From Streptomyces gardneri (GTDB lineage Bacteria; Actinomycetota; Actinomycetes; Streptomycetales; Streptomycetaceae), in assembly GCF_006539185.1 (NCBI RefSeq), contig NZ_BJMN01000037.1, positions 1-64,000 on the forward strand: DNA of 64,000 nt, written 5' to 3'. Below the pieces are notes generated by a model that had not been told where the DNA came from, ran no database searches, and was given only the letters and a program-made list of their open reading frames with translations. Both the position numbers and the translations under genes were made by a program. Shown here piece by piece: positions 48,716 through 57,232 of the stretch (its first letter is position 1; each line of letters opens with the position of its first letter).

Positions 48716-48901
48716 ATGTACTTCACCGACCGTGGCATCGAGGAACTGGAGAAGCGGCGCGGCGAGGAGGAGGTCACCTTCGAGTGGCTCGCCGAGCAGC
48801 TGCGGACCTTCGTCGACCTCAACCCCGACTTCGAGGTGCCGGTCGAGCGCCTCGCGACCTGGCTGGCCCGTCTGGACGACGACGAGGACGAGGACGAGTA
48901 G
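48716..48901 (+). CDS. Small acidic protein, DUF6104-like
   Basis: A 61-residue acidic protein (MYFTDRGIEELEKRRGEEEV, then FEWLAEQLRTFVDLNPDFEVPVERLATWLARL, ending in an Asp/Glu run). The sequence is familiar as a short conserved Streptomyces protein following kgd; no function is known. TATCCT ends 6 nt before ATG 48716, so the transcript is probably leaderless and begins just after the kgd terminator. Confidence 0.85.
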   Translation: MYFTDRGIEELEKRRGEEEVTFEWLAEQLRTFVDLNPDFEVPVERLATWLARLDDDEDEDE

Positions 48902-48904
48902 GAA

Positions 48905-48934
48905 GCCTCGGGCAGCCGTCAGGGCTGCTGAGGC
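48905..48934 (+). terminator. Hairpin after the DUF6104-like gene
   Basis: GCCTC and GCAGCC pair with GGCTGC and GAGGC with small internal bulges, immediately after the stop codon and before a convergent gene. Confidence 0.5.
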
Positions 48935-48980
48935 ACGGGCTCCGGCTTCCGGGGCTCCGGCCCTGGCTCCGGCCTCCCCG

Positions 48981-49796
48981 TCAGCGGTCCCGCAGCCGGT
49001 CGTAGGCGAGTCCCAGCGCGCCGTGCGCGACGAGCAGCGCCCCCGCAGTCGCCCAGCCGCCGCTGCGCCGGCCGATCCCCCAGACCAGCAGCGGCACGCC
49101 CGCCGCGAGTTGCGCCCCGTTGAGTGCCCGCGCCCTGGGGCCGCGCAGGTACGGGCCGAGGGGCCCTTCCTCCATCACGTCCAGCTCGGCTCGTACGGCG
49201 TCCCGCCAGCCGAGCCATTCGAGCTGCTCGGCGCCCTGCGCCAGGGCGACGGAGCGGAGCCGGTCGGCGCTGTCGCCGGGGACGAGGCCGGTCGGCAGGG
49301 CGAGGCCGGTGCGGGCGAGGACCGCGACGACGCCGACGAGCCGGCTGTGGGCGTCGGCGTCCGCGTCGGGCTCGGTGAGCGGTTCCAGGGCCTGCACGTC
49401 CAGGACGGGGTCGAGGGCGAGCCGGGCGGCGAAGGTACGCATGGCCTCGTCCTCGCCGACGGGTGTGCCGTCCGCGAGCCAGGTGTAGCCGACGGTGCGG
49501 CGGAAGCCGGCGGCGAGGGTGATCCCGGCCCGGTCGCGGTCCCACCAGAGGGCGAGGACGGGCCAGGTCGCGGCGGAGACGGCGAGGGCGGTGGCCCAGC
49601 CGGTGACGACCTGTTCGACGGGCTCCCCGCCGTGGAGCCAGGGCTTCCCCTCCGGTACGAGCACGCTCCAGTCGACGCCCGCGGGGGCGAGGAGCAGGTG
49701 TTCCCGCAGGAGCTGGGCCGGTGGCCTGACCGCCGCGGGGTCGGCACGGCAGAGCAGCAGCGCCCCTGAGGGGCTCGATCCGGATGTCGCGTTCAT
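48981..49796 (-). CDS. Hypothetical protein with C-terminal hydrophobic helices
   Basis: A 271-residue protein of unknown function. The first 200 residues are soluble and mixed (LLREHLLLAPAGVDWSVLVPEGKPWLHGG). The C terminus has two short hydrophobic stretches (ALNGAQLAAGVPLLVWGIG and GGWATAGALLVAHGALGLAY) that could form a membrane hairpin. I recognise no motif. ATG 49796 (reverse strand). It is divergent from the DUF4097-PadR operon over 148 bp. Confidence 0.7.
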   Translation of the reverse strand: MNATSGSSPSGALLLCRADPAAVRPPAQLLREHLLLAPAGVDWSVLVPEGKPWLHGGEPVEQVVTGWATALAVSAATWPVLALWWDRDRAGITLAAGFRRTVGYTWLADGTPVGEDEAMRTFAARLALDPVLDVQALEPLTEPDADADAHSRLVGVVAVLARTGLALPTGLVPGDSADRLRSVALAQGAEQLEWLGWRDAVRAELDVMEEGPLGPYLRGPRARALNGAQLAAGVPLLVWGIGRRSGGWATAGALLVAHGALGLAYDRLRDR

Positions 49797-49865
49797 GCCC
49801 CCACGCTAGCCAATTTGTCCATGTACGGCGGTGATTGCCCCCTACGCATCAGGGAAGAGTCAGGG

Positions 49866-49914
49866 TTGACTTCCCCCGACCGCGATATATCGTGTCTATC
49901 GAGAGTCGCGATAT
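49866..49914 (+). promoter_or_regulatory. Promoter and CGATAT repeats of DUF4097-PadR operon
   Basis: A -35 TTGACT (49866-49871) and -10 TATCGT (49888-49893) are 16 bp apart. CGATATATCG (49883-49892), a perfect palindrome, overlaps the -10. CGCGATAT occurs at 49881-49888 and again at 49907-49914 as a direct repeat. These AT-rich sites are good candidates for binding of the PadR protein encoded in the same operon. Confidence 0.6.
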
Positions 49915-49944
49915 GTTGCGTTGCCGAAACGGGAGGTCAGCACC

Positions 49945-50832
49945 ATGACAGAGTGGTCCGTCACCGAGCCGACGAAACTTGCCCCGGCCGACCCCGTGAC
50001 GCGCCTGCAGGTCCGCATCGTCAACGGCACGGTGAACGTGGTGGGCACGGACGAGAGTTCCGCCCGCGTCGAGATCTCCGAGATCCAGGGCCCGCCGCTG
50101 ATCGTGACGCAGGACGGCTCCACCCTGACCGTCACCTATGAGGACCTGCACTGGAAGAACCTCCTCAAGTGGTTCGACCGCAAGGGCCACAAGCGCCGCG
50201 CCGTCGTCTCCGTCGCCGTCCCCGCGGGCGTCGACGTCGAGGTCGGCGCGGTCGACGCCGAGGCGGTCGTCTCCGGCATCAGAGGACGTACGGAGGTGCG
50301 CGGCGTCACGGGCGACACGACCCTCCTCGGCCTCTCCGGTCCGGTCCGCGCCGAGAGCGTCTCCGGAAGCCTGGAGGCCCAGTCGGTCACGGGCGCGCTG
50401 CGGATCACCTCGGTGACGGGCGCCGTCACGGTGATCGAGGGCGCCGGCGGCTCAGTGAAGGCCGATACGGTCAGCGGTGACATGGTCATCGACCTCGACC
50501 CGGCCGAGCTCGACGGCCCGCCCGCCGACATCCGGCTCACCAGCGTCTCCGGTCAGGTCGCCATCCGGCTGCCGCACCCGGCCGACGCCCAGGTGGAGGC
50601 GAGCACGACGAGCGGCTCCGTGTCGAACGCCTTCGAGGACCTGCGGGTGACCGGCCAGTGGGGCACCAAGTCCATCACCGGCACCCTGGGTTCCGGTCGG
50701 GGCACGCTCAAGGCGACCACCGTCTCCGGCTCCATCGCCCTGCTCCGCCGCCCCGAGACGGCCGAGGACACCGAGTCCACCCCCGCCACGGCCCCCGCGG
50801 CCTCCCCCTCCGCGACCGGAAAGGTGCTCTGA
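49945..50832 (+). CDS. DUF4097-family beta-strand repeat protein
   Basis: A 295-residue protein of the DUF4097 (putative adhesin-like) family, made of short beta-repeats with a recurring V-SG / VTG pattern (TEVRGVTGDTTLLGLSGPVRAESVSGSLEAQSVTG), predicted to form a beta-solenoid. No signal peptide is present, so it is probably cytoplasmic despite the family name. ATG 49945 has GGGAGG 8 nt upstream. One base separates its stop from the PadR start, a conserved pairing in Streptomyces. Function unknown. Confidence 0.88.
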   Translation: MTEWSVTEPTKLAPADPVTRLQVRIVNGTVNVVGTDESSARVEISEIQGPPLIVTQDGSTLTVTYEDLHWKNLLKWFDRKGHKRRAVVSVAVPAGVDVEVGAVDAEAVVSGIRGRTEVRGVTGDTTLLGLSGPVRAESVSGSLEAQSVTGALRITSVTGAVTVIEGAGGSVKADTVSGDMVIDLDPAELDGPPADIRLTSVSGQVAIRLPHPADAQVEASTTSGSVSNAFEDLRVTGQWGTKSITGTLGSGRGTLKATTVSGSIALLRRPETAEDTESTPATAPAASPSATGKVL

Positions 50833-50833
50833 C

Positions 50834-51784
50834 ATGTCGCCCGTCTTCGCCCATGGCCGCCTCCGCCTCTACCTGCTCAAGCTGCTTGACGAGGCCCCCC
50901 GCCACGGCTACGAGGTGATCCGGCTCCTGGAGGAGCGCTTCCAAGGGCTGTACGCGCCCTCCGCCGGCACGGTCTACCCGAGACTCGCCAAGCTGGAGGC
51001 CGAAGGCCTCGTCACCCACGCCAGCGAGGGCGGCCGGAAGGTCTACTCGATCACCGACGCGGGCCGTGCCGAGCTGGCCGGCCGCGGGGCCGAGCTGACC
51101 GACCTGGAGCGGGAGATCCGCGACTCGGTCTCGGAGCTGGCGGCGGAGATCCGTGACGACGTGCGCGGCGCGGCCGGCCGGGTGCGCAGCGAGATGCGCG
51201 CGGCGGCCGGGCAGACGCGGAAGGCGGAGGGCTCGTCGTTCGCCGACGCCAAGGAGGAGCTGCGCCGGGCCAAGCAGGAGTGGAAGGAACAGGCCCGCCA
51301 GGCCAAGGCGGAGGCCCAGTCGGCCCGCCACCAGGCGAAGGAGTTCCAGCGCATCGCCCAGCAGGTCCAGGAGGAGGTCCAGGACCGGTTCTCGCGGGGC
51401 GACTGGCCCAAGGGGGTCTGGGAGGGCCTCTCGGACATCACGGCGCAGCTCGGCGGCCTGGTGGCGGGCACGACCCACCCGAAGGCGGCGGCCGAGGCGG
51501 CCGGTGCCTTCGGAGGCGGCAGAGCCACCGGCGAGGCCGGAGGGGCCGCTTCGGCCGATGCCGCCGACGAGGCCGCGAGGGCGCCGGAGTGGGCGCGCGA
51601 CACGGAGGGTTCGGGCGATCCGGGCCGCGATCTCGACCGGCTGCTCGACCGCTTCCGGGACGAGATCCGTGACGCGGCCCGGGACCACGGGGTGACCGGG
51701 GACCAGCTGGCCGAGACCCGCCGCCATCTGTCGACGGCGGCGGTCCGGATCACGGACGTGCTGAACCCCCGGCGGGAGGGCTGA
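50834..51784 (+). CDS. PadR-family regulator with long coiled-coil tail
   Basis: A 316-residue protein. Residues 1-80 are a PadR winged helix (LRLYLLKLLDEAPRHGYEVIRLLEE, then GTVYPRLAKLEAEGLVTHASEGGRKVYSIT). The rest is mostly charged helix (EIRDSVSELAAEIRDDVRGA, KEELRRAKQEWKEQARQAKAEAQ), a long coiled coil rather than the short vir-type helix of most PadR proteins, then a glycine/alanine-rich linker and a last helical segment. Operon partner is DUF4097; the operators lie upstream. The 3' end overlaps the GH5 gene tail-to-tail by 35 bp. Confidence 0.9.
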   Translation: MSPVFAHGRLRLYLLKLLDEAPRHGYEVIRLLEERFQGLYAPSAGTVYPRLAKLEAEGLVTHASEGGRKVYSITDAGRAELAGRGAELTDLEREIRDSVSELAAEIRDDVRGAAGRVRSEMRAAAGQTRKAEGSSFADAKEELRRAKQEWKEQARQAKAEAQSARHQAKEFQRIAQQVQEEVQDRFSRGDWPKGVWEGLSDITAQLGGLVAGTTHPKAAAEAAGAFGGGRATGEAGGAASADAADEAARAPEWARDTEGSGDPGRDLDRLLDRFRDEIRDAARDHGVTGDQLAETRRHLSTAAVRITDVLNPRREG

Positions 51785-53201
51785 GCGGGCCGGTTGAACC
51801 CCGGGTGACGGTGACCGTCACCCGGGCGTCCGGGGCCGCGAGGACCCAGGCCCTCCCCCGGTCCTTGCGGAGCACGAGCGCCGCGCCCCGGACCTTCACC
51901 CGCCAGTCGCCCGGCGGGAGCGAGAGCTCGGTGACGCGGGGGCCGCGCCGCCCCGCGGAGTCGTACGACAGGCGGTAGACCCCCGCCGCCGCGTCGTAGG
52001 CCGCGGAGCGGACCGTGCCCGCGACCGCCTCCGCGTACGGCTCGGCGGTCAGCTCCTTGTTGGTACGGAAGGCACCCGTACCGTCCACCGCGCAGTAGCC
52101 GCCGCCGTAGCACCACTCCCAGCCGGCCCATCCGGAGCTGTAGCGGCCGAGCGAGGCCATGGCCTCGCGGTAGAAGCGGTTCATGTTCGGCCGGGAGTTG
52201 TTGAGCGGGCCCCACTCGCCCACGAGGACGGGCACCTTGTACTCCTTCGGGTACAGGGTGACGGCCTGCTCGTAGTTCTCGATCCAGCCGGCGTCCGGGT
52301 CGTAGTCCCCGCCCGCCTCCATGCCGCCGTTGTAGAAGTGCGGGGCGTAGACGACCTTCGGGTCGTCGATCCGGCCGAGCCCCGTGGGCACCCCCTCGCC
52401 CACGATCGGGGTCGGTTCGACGAAGAGCCAGTTGTCGTCGTCGACCGAACGGATCGCGTCCGCGATCCGGTTGTACATCGGGGTGATCTGGTCCCGTTCG
52501 ATGCGCCGGGCGGCCGTCGCCAGGTCCTCGCCCTCCCGCAGCTCGCCCATCGGCTCGTTGATCAGGTCGTAGCCCAGGACGGCCGGGTGGTCCTCGAAGC
52601 GGTCGGCGAGCACCCGCCACATGCGGGCCTGGGCGAGCCGGAGGTCCTCGTCCTCGTACAGGTGGGTGAAGGCCCGCTGCACGGCGGGCTCGAAGTACTC
52701 GGAGAACCAGTCCTCGGGGTGCGGGGTGAAGGGCAGGCCGTCGGTCCTCGTGGCCCAGGCGGGGATGCCCCGGTGGTCGAAGGCAGGCCCGAAGACGTCC
52801 TGGTGAGCGTCGAGGACGACCTTGACGTCGTGGCGCGCGGCCCAGTCCAGGACCCGTTCGATCTTGCGCAGGTACGCCTGGCTGTACCGGCCGGGCGTGG
52901 GCTCCAGGTCGTCCCAGAAGACGAGGACCCGGGCGAGGTTGAAGCCCTTGGCGCGCATGTCGCGGAAGTGCTTCTCGGTGATGGCGGAGAGGGCGGCGTC
53001 GCCGCTGTGCGCCTTGTCCCCGACGTTCCAGCCGCGCAGGGTGAGGACGCGGCCGCGGTCGTCGGTGAGGGCGGGTATGCCCGTCCCCGCCGAGGTCTCA
53101 GGACTCGCCGGACTCGCCGGACCTGCGGGATCCGCGTGGGCGGCCGTCGGGGCGAGCAGCGCGGCGACGACGGCGGTCGCGGCAAGGGTGGTTCGCAACA
53201 A
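51750..53201 (-). CDS. Secreted GH5 glycosidase (endoglycoceramidase-like)
   Basis: A 483-residue exported TIM-barrel hydrolase. A signal peptide (LRTTLAATAVVAALLAPTAAHA) is followed by LRGWNVGDKA, VVLDAHQDVFG, the general acid/base Glu in GYDLINEP and the nucleophile Glu in VLVGEWGPL. The pattern DAHQDV and the C-terminal beta-domain (about 390-483) resemble endoglycoceramidases and related GH5_29-like enzymes that act on glycolipids; substrate uncertain. The start is most likely TTG 53201, with GGAGG 6 nt upstream; a TTG at 53222 would place four arginines and a cysteine ahead of the signal. Confidence 0.88.
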   Translation of the reverse strand: MLRTTLAATAVVAALLAPTAAHADPAGPASPASPETSAGTGIPALTDDRGRVLTLRGWNVGDKAHSGDAALSAITEKHFRDMRAKGFNLARVLVFWDDLEPTPGRYSQAYLRKIERVLDWAARHDVKVVLDAHQDVFGPAFDHRGIPAWATRTDGLPFTPHPEDWFSEYFEPAVQRAFTHLYEDEDLRLAQARMWRVLADRFEDHPAVLGYDLINEPMGELREGEDLATAARRIERDQITPMYNRIADAIRSVDDDNWLFVEPTPIVGEGVPTGLGRIDDPKVVYAPHFYNGGMEAGGDYDPDAGWIENYEQAVTLYPKEYKVPVLVGEWGPLNNSRPNMNRFYREAMASLGRYSSGWAGWEWCYGGGYCAVDGTGAFRTNKELTAEPYAEAVAGTVRSAAYDAAAGVYRLSYDSAGRRGPRVTELSLPPGDWRVKVRGAALVLRKDRGRAWVLAAPDARVTVTVTRGSTGPLSPPAGGSARP

Positions 53202-53280
53202 GGAGGACCTCCGACACGACAAGGTGAGTGATGTTCACGTTTCTCGTGTCGGAGATCCCATCAGGAGAACTGACGAGTCA

Positions 53281-54246
53281 TCAAGAGGTCGTCAGGACGA
53301 TCTTTCCGAAGAGTTCACCGGAGGCCATCTTCTCGAAGCCCTCGCGCGCCCGGTCCAGCGGAAGGACCTCGTCGACGACCGGCCGGACACCCGTCGCCGC
53401 GCAGAACGACAGCAGGTCCTCCAGCTCGTCCTTGGTGCCCATCGTGGAGCCGACGACCTTCAGTTCCAGGAAGAAGATCCGGGTGAGCTCCGCGTGCGCG
53501 GGCCGGTCCCCGCTCGTGGCGCCCGAGATGACGAGGGTGCCGCCCGGCCGCAACGACTTGACCGAGTGCGACCAGGTGGCGGCGCCGACGGTCTCGATGA
53601 CCGCGTCCACGCGCTGCGGCAGCCGCGCCCCCGGCTCGTACGCCTCGACGGCACCGAGCTCGACGGCCCGCTTGCGCTTGGCCTCGTCGCGGCTGGTGGC
53701 GAAGACCCGCAGGCCCGCCGCCTTGCCGAGGGCGATCGCGGCGGTGGCGACGCCGCCGCCCGCGCCCTGCACGAGCACCGAGTCCCCGGGGCGCACACCG
53801 GCGTTGGTGAAGAGCATGCGGTACGCGGTCAGCCAGGCGGTGGGCAGACAGGCGGCCTCCTCGAAGGAGAGCTCCTTCGGCTTGGGCAGCACGTTCCAGC
53901 GGGGAACGGTCACCCGCTCGGCGAAGGTGCCCTGGTACCGCTCGGTGAGGATGGAGCGGGGTTCGTCCGGCCCGACACCGTGGCCGGTCTGGCCGATCAC
54001 GGAGTGCAGGACGACCTCGTTGCCGTCCTCGTCGATGCCGGCGGCGTCGCAGCCGAGGATCATCGGCAGCTTCTCCTCGGGCAGCCCGACCCCGCGCAGC
54101 GACCACAGGTCGTGGTGGTTGAGCGAGGCGGCCTTGACGGTGACGGTGGTCCAGCCGGGCCGGACCTCGGGCTCGGGGCGTTCGCCCAATTCGAGCCCGT
54201 TCAAGGGCTGGTCGCGGTCGATTCGGGCGGCGTAGGCAGCGAACAT
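53281..54246 (-). CDS. Zinc-binding-type alcohol dehydrogenase/quinone oxidoreductase
   Basis: A 321-residue medium-chain dehydrogenase/reductase. SLNHHDLWSLRGVGLPEEKLPMILGCDAAG is the catalytic-domain core; VLVQGAGGGVATAAIALGKAAGLRVFATS is the nucleotide-binding Rossmann motif, with Ser/Arg after the last strand favouring NADPH. The structural-zinc cysteines of true alcohol dehydrogenases are absent, so it is closer to quinone-oxidoreductase-like enzymes. ATG 54246 (reverse strand). No operon partner is clear. The 57 nt between its stop and the GH5 start contain nothing notable. Confidence 0.9.
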   Translation of the reverse strand: MFAAYAARIDRDQPLNGLELGERPEPEVRPGWTTVTVKAASLNHHDLWSLRGVGLPEEKLPMILGCDAAGIDEDGNEVVLHSVIGQTGHGVGPDEPRSILTERYQGTFAERVTVPRWNVLPKPKELSFEEAACLPTAWLTAYRMLFTNAGVRPGDSVLVQGAGGGVATAAIALGKAAGLRVFATSRDEAKRKRAVELGAVEAYEPGARLPQRVDAVIETVGAATWSHSVKSLRPGGTLVISGATSGDRPAHAELTRIFFLELKVVGSTMGTKDELEDLLSFCAATGVRPVVDEVLPLDRAREGFEKMASGELFGKIVLTTS

Positions 54247-54355
54247 GGCCCCGACCCTAGGGTCCGACGGGCGCATGGCGGAACCACGCACCCGTGTGAC
54301 ACATGCCTCCGCCCGGCGACACGCGGACGACCACCGGGCACGACGGGGCCCGGTA

Positions 54356-54431
54356 CCGGCGTACGCGGACGAGACCCGGTCCCGGCGTACGCGACAAGGC
54401 CCCGCCCCGGCATACGCGACAGGGCCCCGTC
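54356..54431. repeat. 25-bp degenerate tandem repeat over terminator arm
   Basis: Units at 54356-54381, 54382-54406 and 54407-54431 start CCGGC and contain YACGCGAC. Units two and three differ at only four of 25 positions. The third unit holds the left arm of the malic-enzyme terminator, so unit two is an imperfect second copy of that arm. Confidence 0.75.
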
Positions 54432-54458
54432 CCGGTGGTCCGGAACGGGGCCCTGTCG
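54417..54458 (-). terminator. Terminator of the malic enzyme gene
   Basis: CGACAGGGCCCCGT (54417-54430) and ACGGGGCCCTGTCG (54445-54458) are perfect 14-base arms with a 14-nt loop, 18 bp beyond the malic enzyme stop. Confidence 0.85.
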
Positions 54459-54475
54459 GGGGCTCAGATACGAGC

Positions 54476-55687
54476 TCAGCGGCGCGCGATGCCCTCCGCA
54501 CGGGCAGCGGCGGCCACCGCGGCCGCGACGGCGGGGGCGACCCGCTCGTCGAACGGCGACGGGATCACGCAGTCGGCGGCGAGCTGGTCGCCGACCACGT
54601 CGGCGATCGCGTTGGCCGCGGCGATCTTCATGCCCTCGGTGATCCGGGAGGCCCGGACCTGAAGCGCACCGGCGAAGATGCCGGGGAACGCGAGGACGTT
54701 GTTGATCTGGTTCGGGTAGTCCGAACGCCCGGTCGCCACGACGGCCGCGTACTTGTGCGCGATGTCGGGGTGGACCTCGGGGTTCGGGTTGGCCATGGCG
54801 AACACGAAGGCGTTCGGGGCCATGGAGGCGACGGCGGCCTCGGGGACCGTACCGCCGGAGACGCCGATGAAGACGTCCGCGCCGGCGAGGGCGGTCTCCA
54901 GGGAGCCGCTCAGGCCCGCCTTGTTGGTGATCTCGGCGAGCTCGCGCTTGACGTCGGTGAGGTCCTCGCGGTCGCGGCTCACGATGCCCTTGCGGTCGGC
55001 GACGGCGACGTCACCGAGGCCGGCCTCCAGCAGGAACTTGGCGATGGCGACACCGGCCGCACCGGCGCCGGAGATGACCGCGCGCAGGTCGCCGAGGGTC
55101 CGGTCGGTCAGCTTCGCCGCGTTGCGGAGGGCGGCGAGCGTGACGATCGCGGTGCCGTGCTGGTCGTCGTGGAAGACCGGGATGTCGAGGCGCTCCTGGA
55201 GCTTGCGCTCGATCTCGAAGCACCGCGGCGCCGAGATGTCCTCCAGGTTCACTCCGCCGAAGGACGGGGCGAGCCGGACGACCGTCTCGACGATCTCGTC
55301 GGTGTCGGTGGTGGCGAGGGCGATCGGGACCGCGTCCACGCCGCCGAACTGCTTGAAGAGGATGGCCTTCCCCTCCATGACCGGGAGGGAGGCCTCCGGG
55401 CCGATGTCGCCGAGGCCGAGCACCGCCGTACCGTCGGTCACGACGGCCACGACCTGGGACTTCCAGGTGTAGTCGTTGACCAGCTCGGGCTGCTCGGCGA
55501 TCGCGGTGCACACCTTGGCGACGCCGGGCGTGTACGCGAGGGACAGGTCGTCCTTGTCCCGGAGGGGCACGGTGGCCTGCACAGCCATCTTGCCGCCCCG
55601 GTGGAGAGCGAAGACAGGGTCGAAGAGCTCCTCGGGAGCCCCTTCCGTACCACTGTCATTGCGAGGATTGACGATCTCCGCTGCCAT
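54476..55687 (-). CDS. NAD(P)-dependent malic enzyme
   Basis: A 403-residue malic enzyme that oxidatively decarboxylates malate to pyruvate, yielding NAD(P)H. Catalytic-domain motifs are SLAYTPGVAKVC (Tyr), the Lys in VMEGKAILFKQFGG, EDISAPRCFEIE (metal-binding Glu/Asp) and FHDDQHGTAIV. The NAD(P) fold has VISGAGAAGVAIAKFL, then VADRKGIV. The short single-module form lacks the phosphotransacetylase domain of MaeB. The S. coelicolor counterpart in this position (SCO5261, recalled) was reported as NADP-dependent. ATG 55687 (reverse strand). A leader of over 130 bp precedes it, with a GTAAG/CTTAC inverted repeat. Confidence 0.95.
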   Translation of the reverse strand: MAAEIVNPRNDSGTEGAPEELFDPVFALHRGGKMAVQATVPLRDKDDLSLAYTPGVAKVCTAIAEQPELVNDYTWKSQVVAVVTDGTAVLGLGDIGPEASLPVMEGKAILFKQFGGVDAVPIALATTDTDEIVETVVRLAPSFGGVNLEDISAPRCFEIERKLQERLDIPVFHDDQHGTAIVTLAALRNAAKLTDRTLGDLRAVISGAGAAGVAIAKFLLEAGLGDVAVADRKGIVSRDREDLTDVKRELAEITNKAGLSGSLETALAGADVFIGVSGGTVPEAAVASMAPNAFVFAMANPNPEVHPDIAHKYAAVVATGRSDYPNQINNVLAFPGIFAGALQVRASRITEGMKIAAANAIADVVGDQLAADCVIPSPFDERVAPAVAAAVAAAARAEGIARR

Positions 55688-56225
55688 TGGGTTGAACCCC
55701 TTAAGTCTGCTTCATTTGAGGGTGGCCGCTCCTGGTTGAGGAGGGGTGGGGAGGCACCGCGGCCGCCTTGTCGGGCAGCCGCTCGGGCGCGCCGCACAAC
55801 GCGCCCTGAGCCCCGGATGAGGGGTGTAAGGATCCTTCTTACCGGACGGACGGCACCGCAGACGAGTCCATAACCTCTCGGTGACGCGACTCATACCGAG
55901 TGCATCCGGACACGGACGGAGAGCGACACGTCACCCGATGTCCCTATAGATGCCTACGGCACCCGAATGGCCGCTTTCGGCTCGTCCGAATGGCGAGATC
56001 AACCGGAGATTTTCCGGTGACGGGGAAGGCTTTCCGAAGAAGGTCCGGCCTTGATGTACCGGCCTGTCGGGATTCGGGGGTCACCCGTTACCCGATTTTG
56101 ACATCCGTGGCCGTCGGTTTGAGGCAGTCCGAATGGCAAGATGCCGTAATCACACGAGGTCGCGACACTCGAAGATGCGTACGCGACCTACTGGCAACTC
56201 CCTCACACGCCGGAGGAACCCGACC
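55688..56225. other. Long divergent intergenic region, malic enzyme / glutamate ABC
   Basis: This 538-bp gap is unusually AT-rich for the window. It holds GTAAG-N7-CTTAC (55827-55843) around the palindrome AAGGATCCTT, nearer the malic enzyme; a consensus -35 TTGACA (56098-56103) with no clear -10; and two copies of a 16-mer described separately. No open frame of note was seen. Long leaders like this usually carry several regulatory sites. Confidence 0.6.
55984..56142 (+). repeat. Paired 16-bp direct repeats upstream of ABC operon
   Basis: GTCCGAATGGCGAGAT (55984-55999) and GTCCGAATGGCAAGAT (56127-56142) differ at one base and are 143 bp apart. The core CCGAATGGC occurs a third time at 55963-55971. 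The second copy is 84 bp before the binding-protein start codon, suitable for a regulator site. Confidence 0.8.
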
Positions 56226-57203
56226 ATGACCGCACGCTCCACGCGCTGTACGACCGCTGCCAAGACCCGCACGTCCCGTCTTGCCGCGGTCGCCGCCATC
56301 GCGGTCGTCGGCTCCGTGCTGCTGACCGCCTGCGGCGACCAGACCGAGGGTGGCTCCGCGACCCCGACGAAGAGCGGTGACTCCGCGTCCGGCAACGCCA
56401 ACGCCGCCCCGCTCTTCTCCAAGCTCCCCGCCGACATCCAGAAGGCCGGTGTCATCAAGGTCGGCACGGACGCCTCGTACGCCCCCATGGAGTTCACCGA
56501 GGGCGGCAAGATCGTCGGCGTCGACCCCGACATCGCCGCGGCCCTGGGCAAGCAGCTCGGCGTCGAGTTCGAGTTCACCTCGGGCACCTTCGACGGTCTG
56601 ATCACCTCGATCTACACCGGTCGCCAGGACGTGATCATGTCCTCGATGACGGACAACAAGAAGCGCCAGGAGGGCCTGGACGACAACGGGAAGAAGATCG
56701 GCAAGGGCATCGACTTCGTCGACTACTTCAGCTCCGGCGTCTCCCTCCTGGTCAAGAAGGGCAACCCGCAGGGCGTCAACTCCCTCGACGACCTCTGCGG
56801 CAAGACCGTGGCCGTCCAGCGCGGCACGATCTACGAGGACACCTTCAAGGCCCAGGCCACGAAGTGCGGCGACAAGAAGCTGACGATCCAGGCCTTCGAC
56901 ACCGACGCCGAGGCCCAGACCCGCGTCAAGGCCGGCGGCGCCGTGGCCGACCTCAACGACTACCCGGTGGCCGCGTACATCGCGAAGACCTCGGGCGGCG
57001 GCAACGACTTCGAGGTCGTCGGCAGCCAGAGCGACGTCGGCCTCTTCGGCATCGGCGTCTCGAAGGAGAACACCCAGCTGCGCGACGCCGTCAAGGAAGC
57101 GCTCGACGCGATCATCAAGGACGGCACCTACGCCGATGCCCTGAAGAAGTGGGACGTCGAGGACAGCGCCGTGAAGTCGGCCACCGTCAACGCCGGCAAG
57201 TGA
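56226..57203 (+). CDS. Glutamate-type ABC transporter substrate-binding lipoprotein
   Basis: A 325-residue amino-acid-binding protein (family 3, bacterial extracellular solute-binding). The lipobox VLLTAC places Cys at about residue 38. The ligand-binding core has VIKVGTDASYAPMEFTEGGKIVGVDPDIAAALGKQLG, TSIYTGRQDVIMSSMTDNKKR and the DLCGKTVAVQRGTIYED segment. The sequence is of the glutamate/polar amino-acid type. ATG 56226 has GGAGGAACCC upstream. It opens a three-gene importer operon; the next gene starts 29 bp on. Confidence 0.94.
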   Translation: MTARSTRCTTAAKTRTSRLAAVAAIAVVGSVLLTACGDQTEGGSATPTKSGDSASGNANAAPLFSKLPADIQKAGVIKVGTDASYAPMEFTEGGKIVGVDPDIAAALGKQLGVEFEFTSGTFDGLITSIYTGRQDVIMSSMTDNKKRQEGLDDNGKKIGKGIDFVDYFSSGVSLLVKKGNPQGVNSLDDLCGKTVAVQRGTIYEDTFKAQATKCGDKKLTIQAFDTDAEAQTRVKAGGAVADLNDYPVAAYIAKTSGGGNDFEVVGSQSDVGLFGIGVSKENTQLRDAVKEALDAIIKDGTYADALKKWDVEDSAVKSATVNAGK

Positions 57204-57232
57204 CCTCCCCGCTCCACTGAAGGGCAGTCGTC

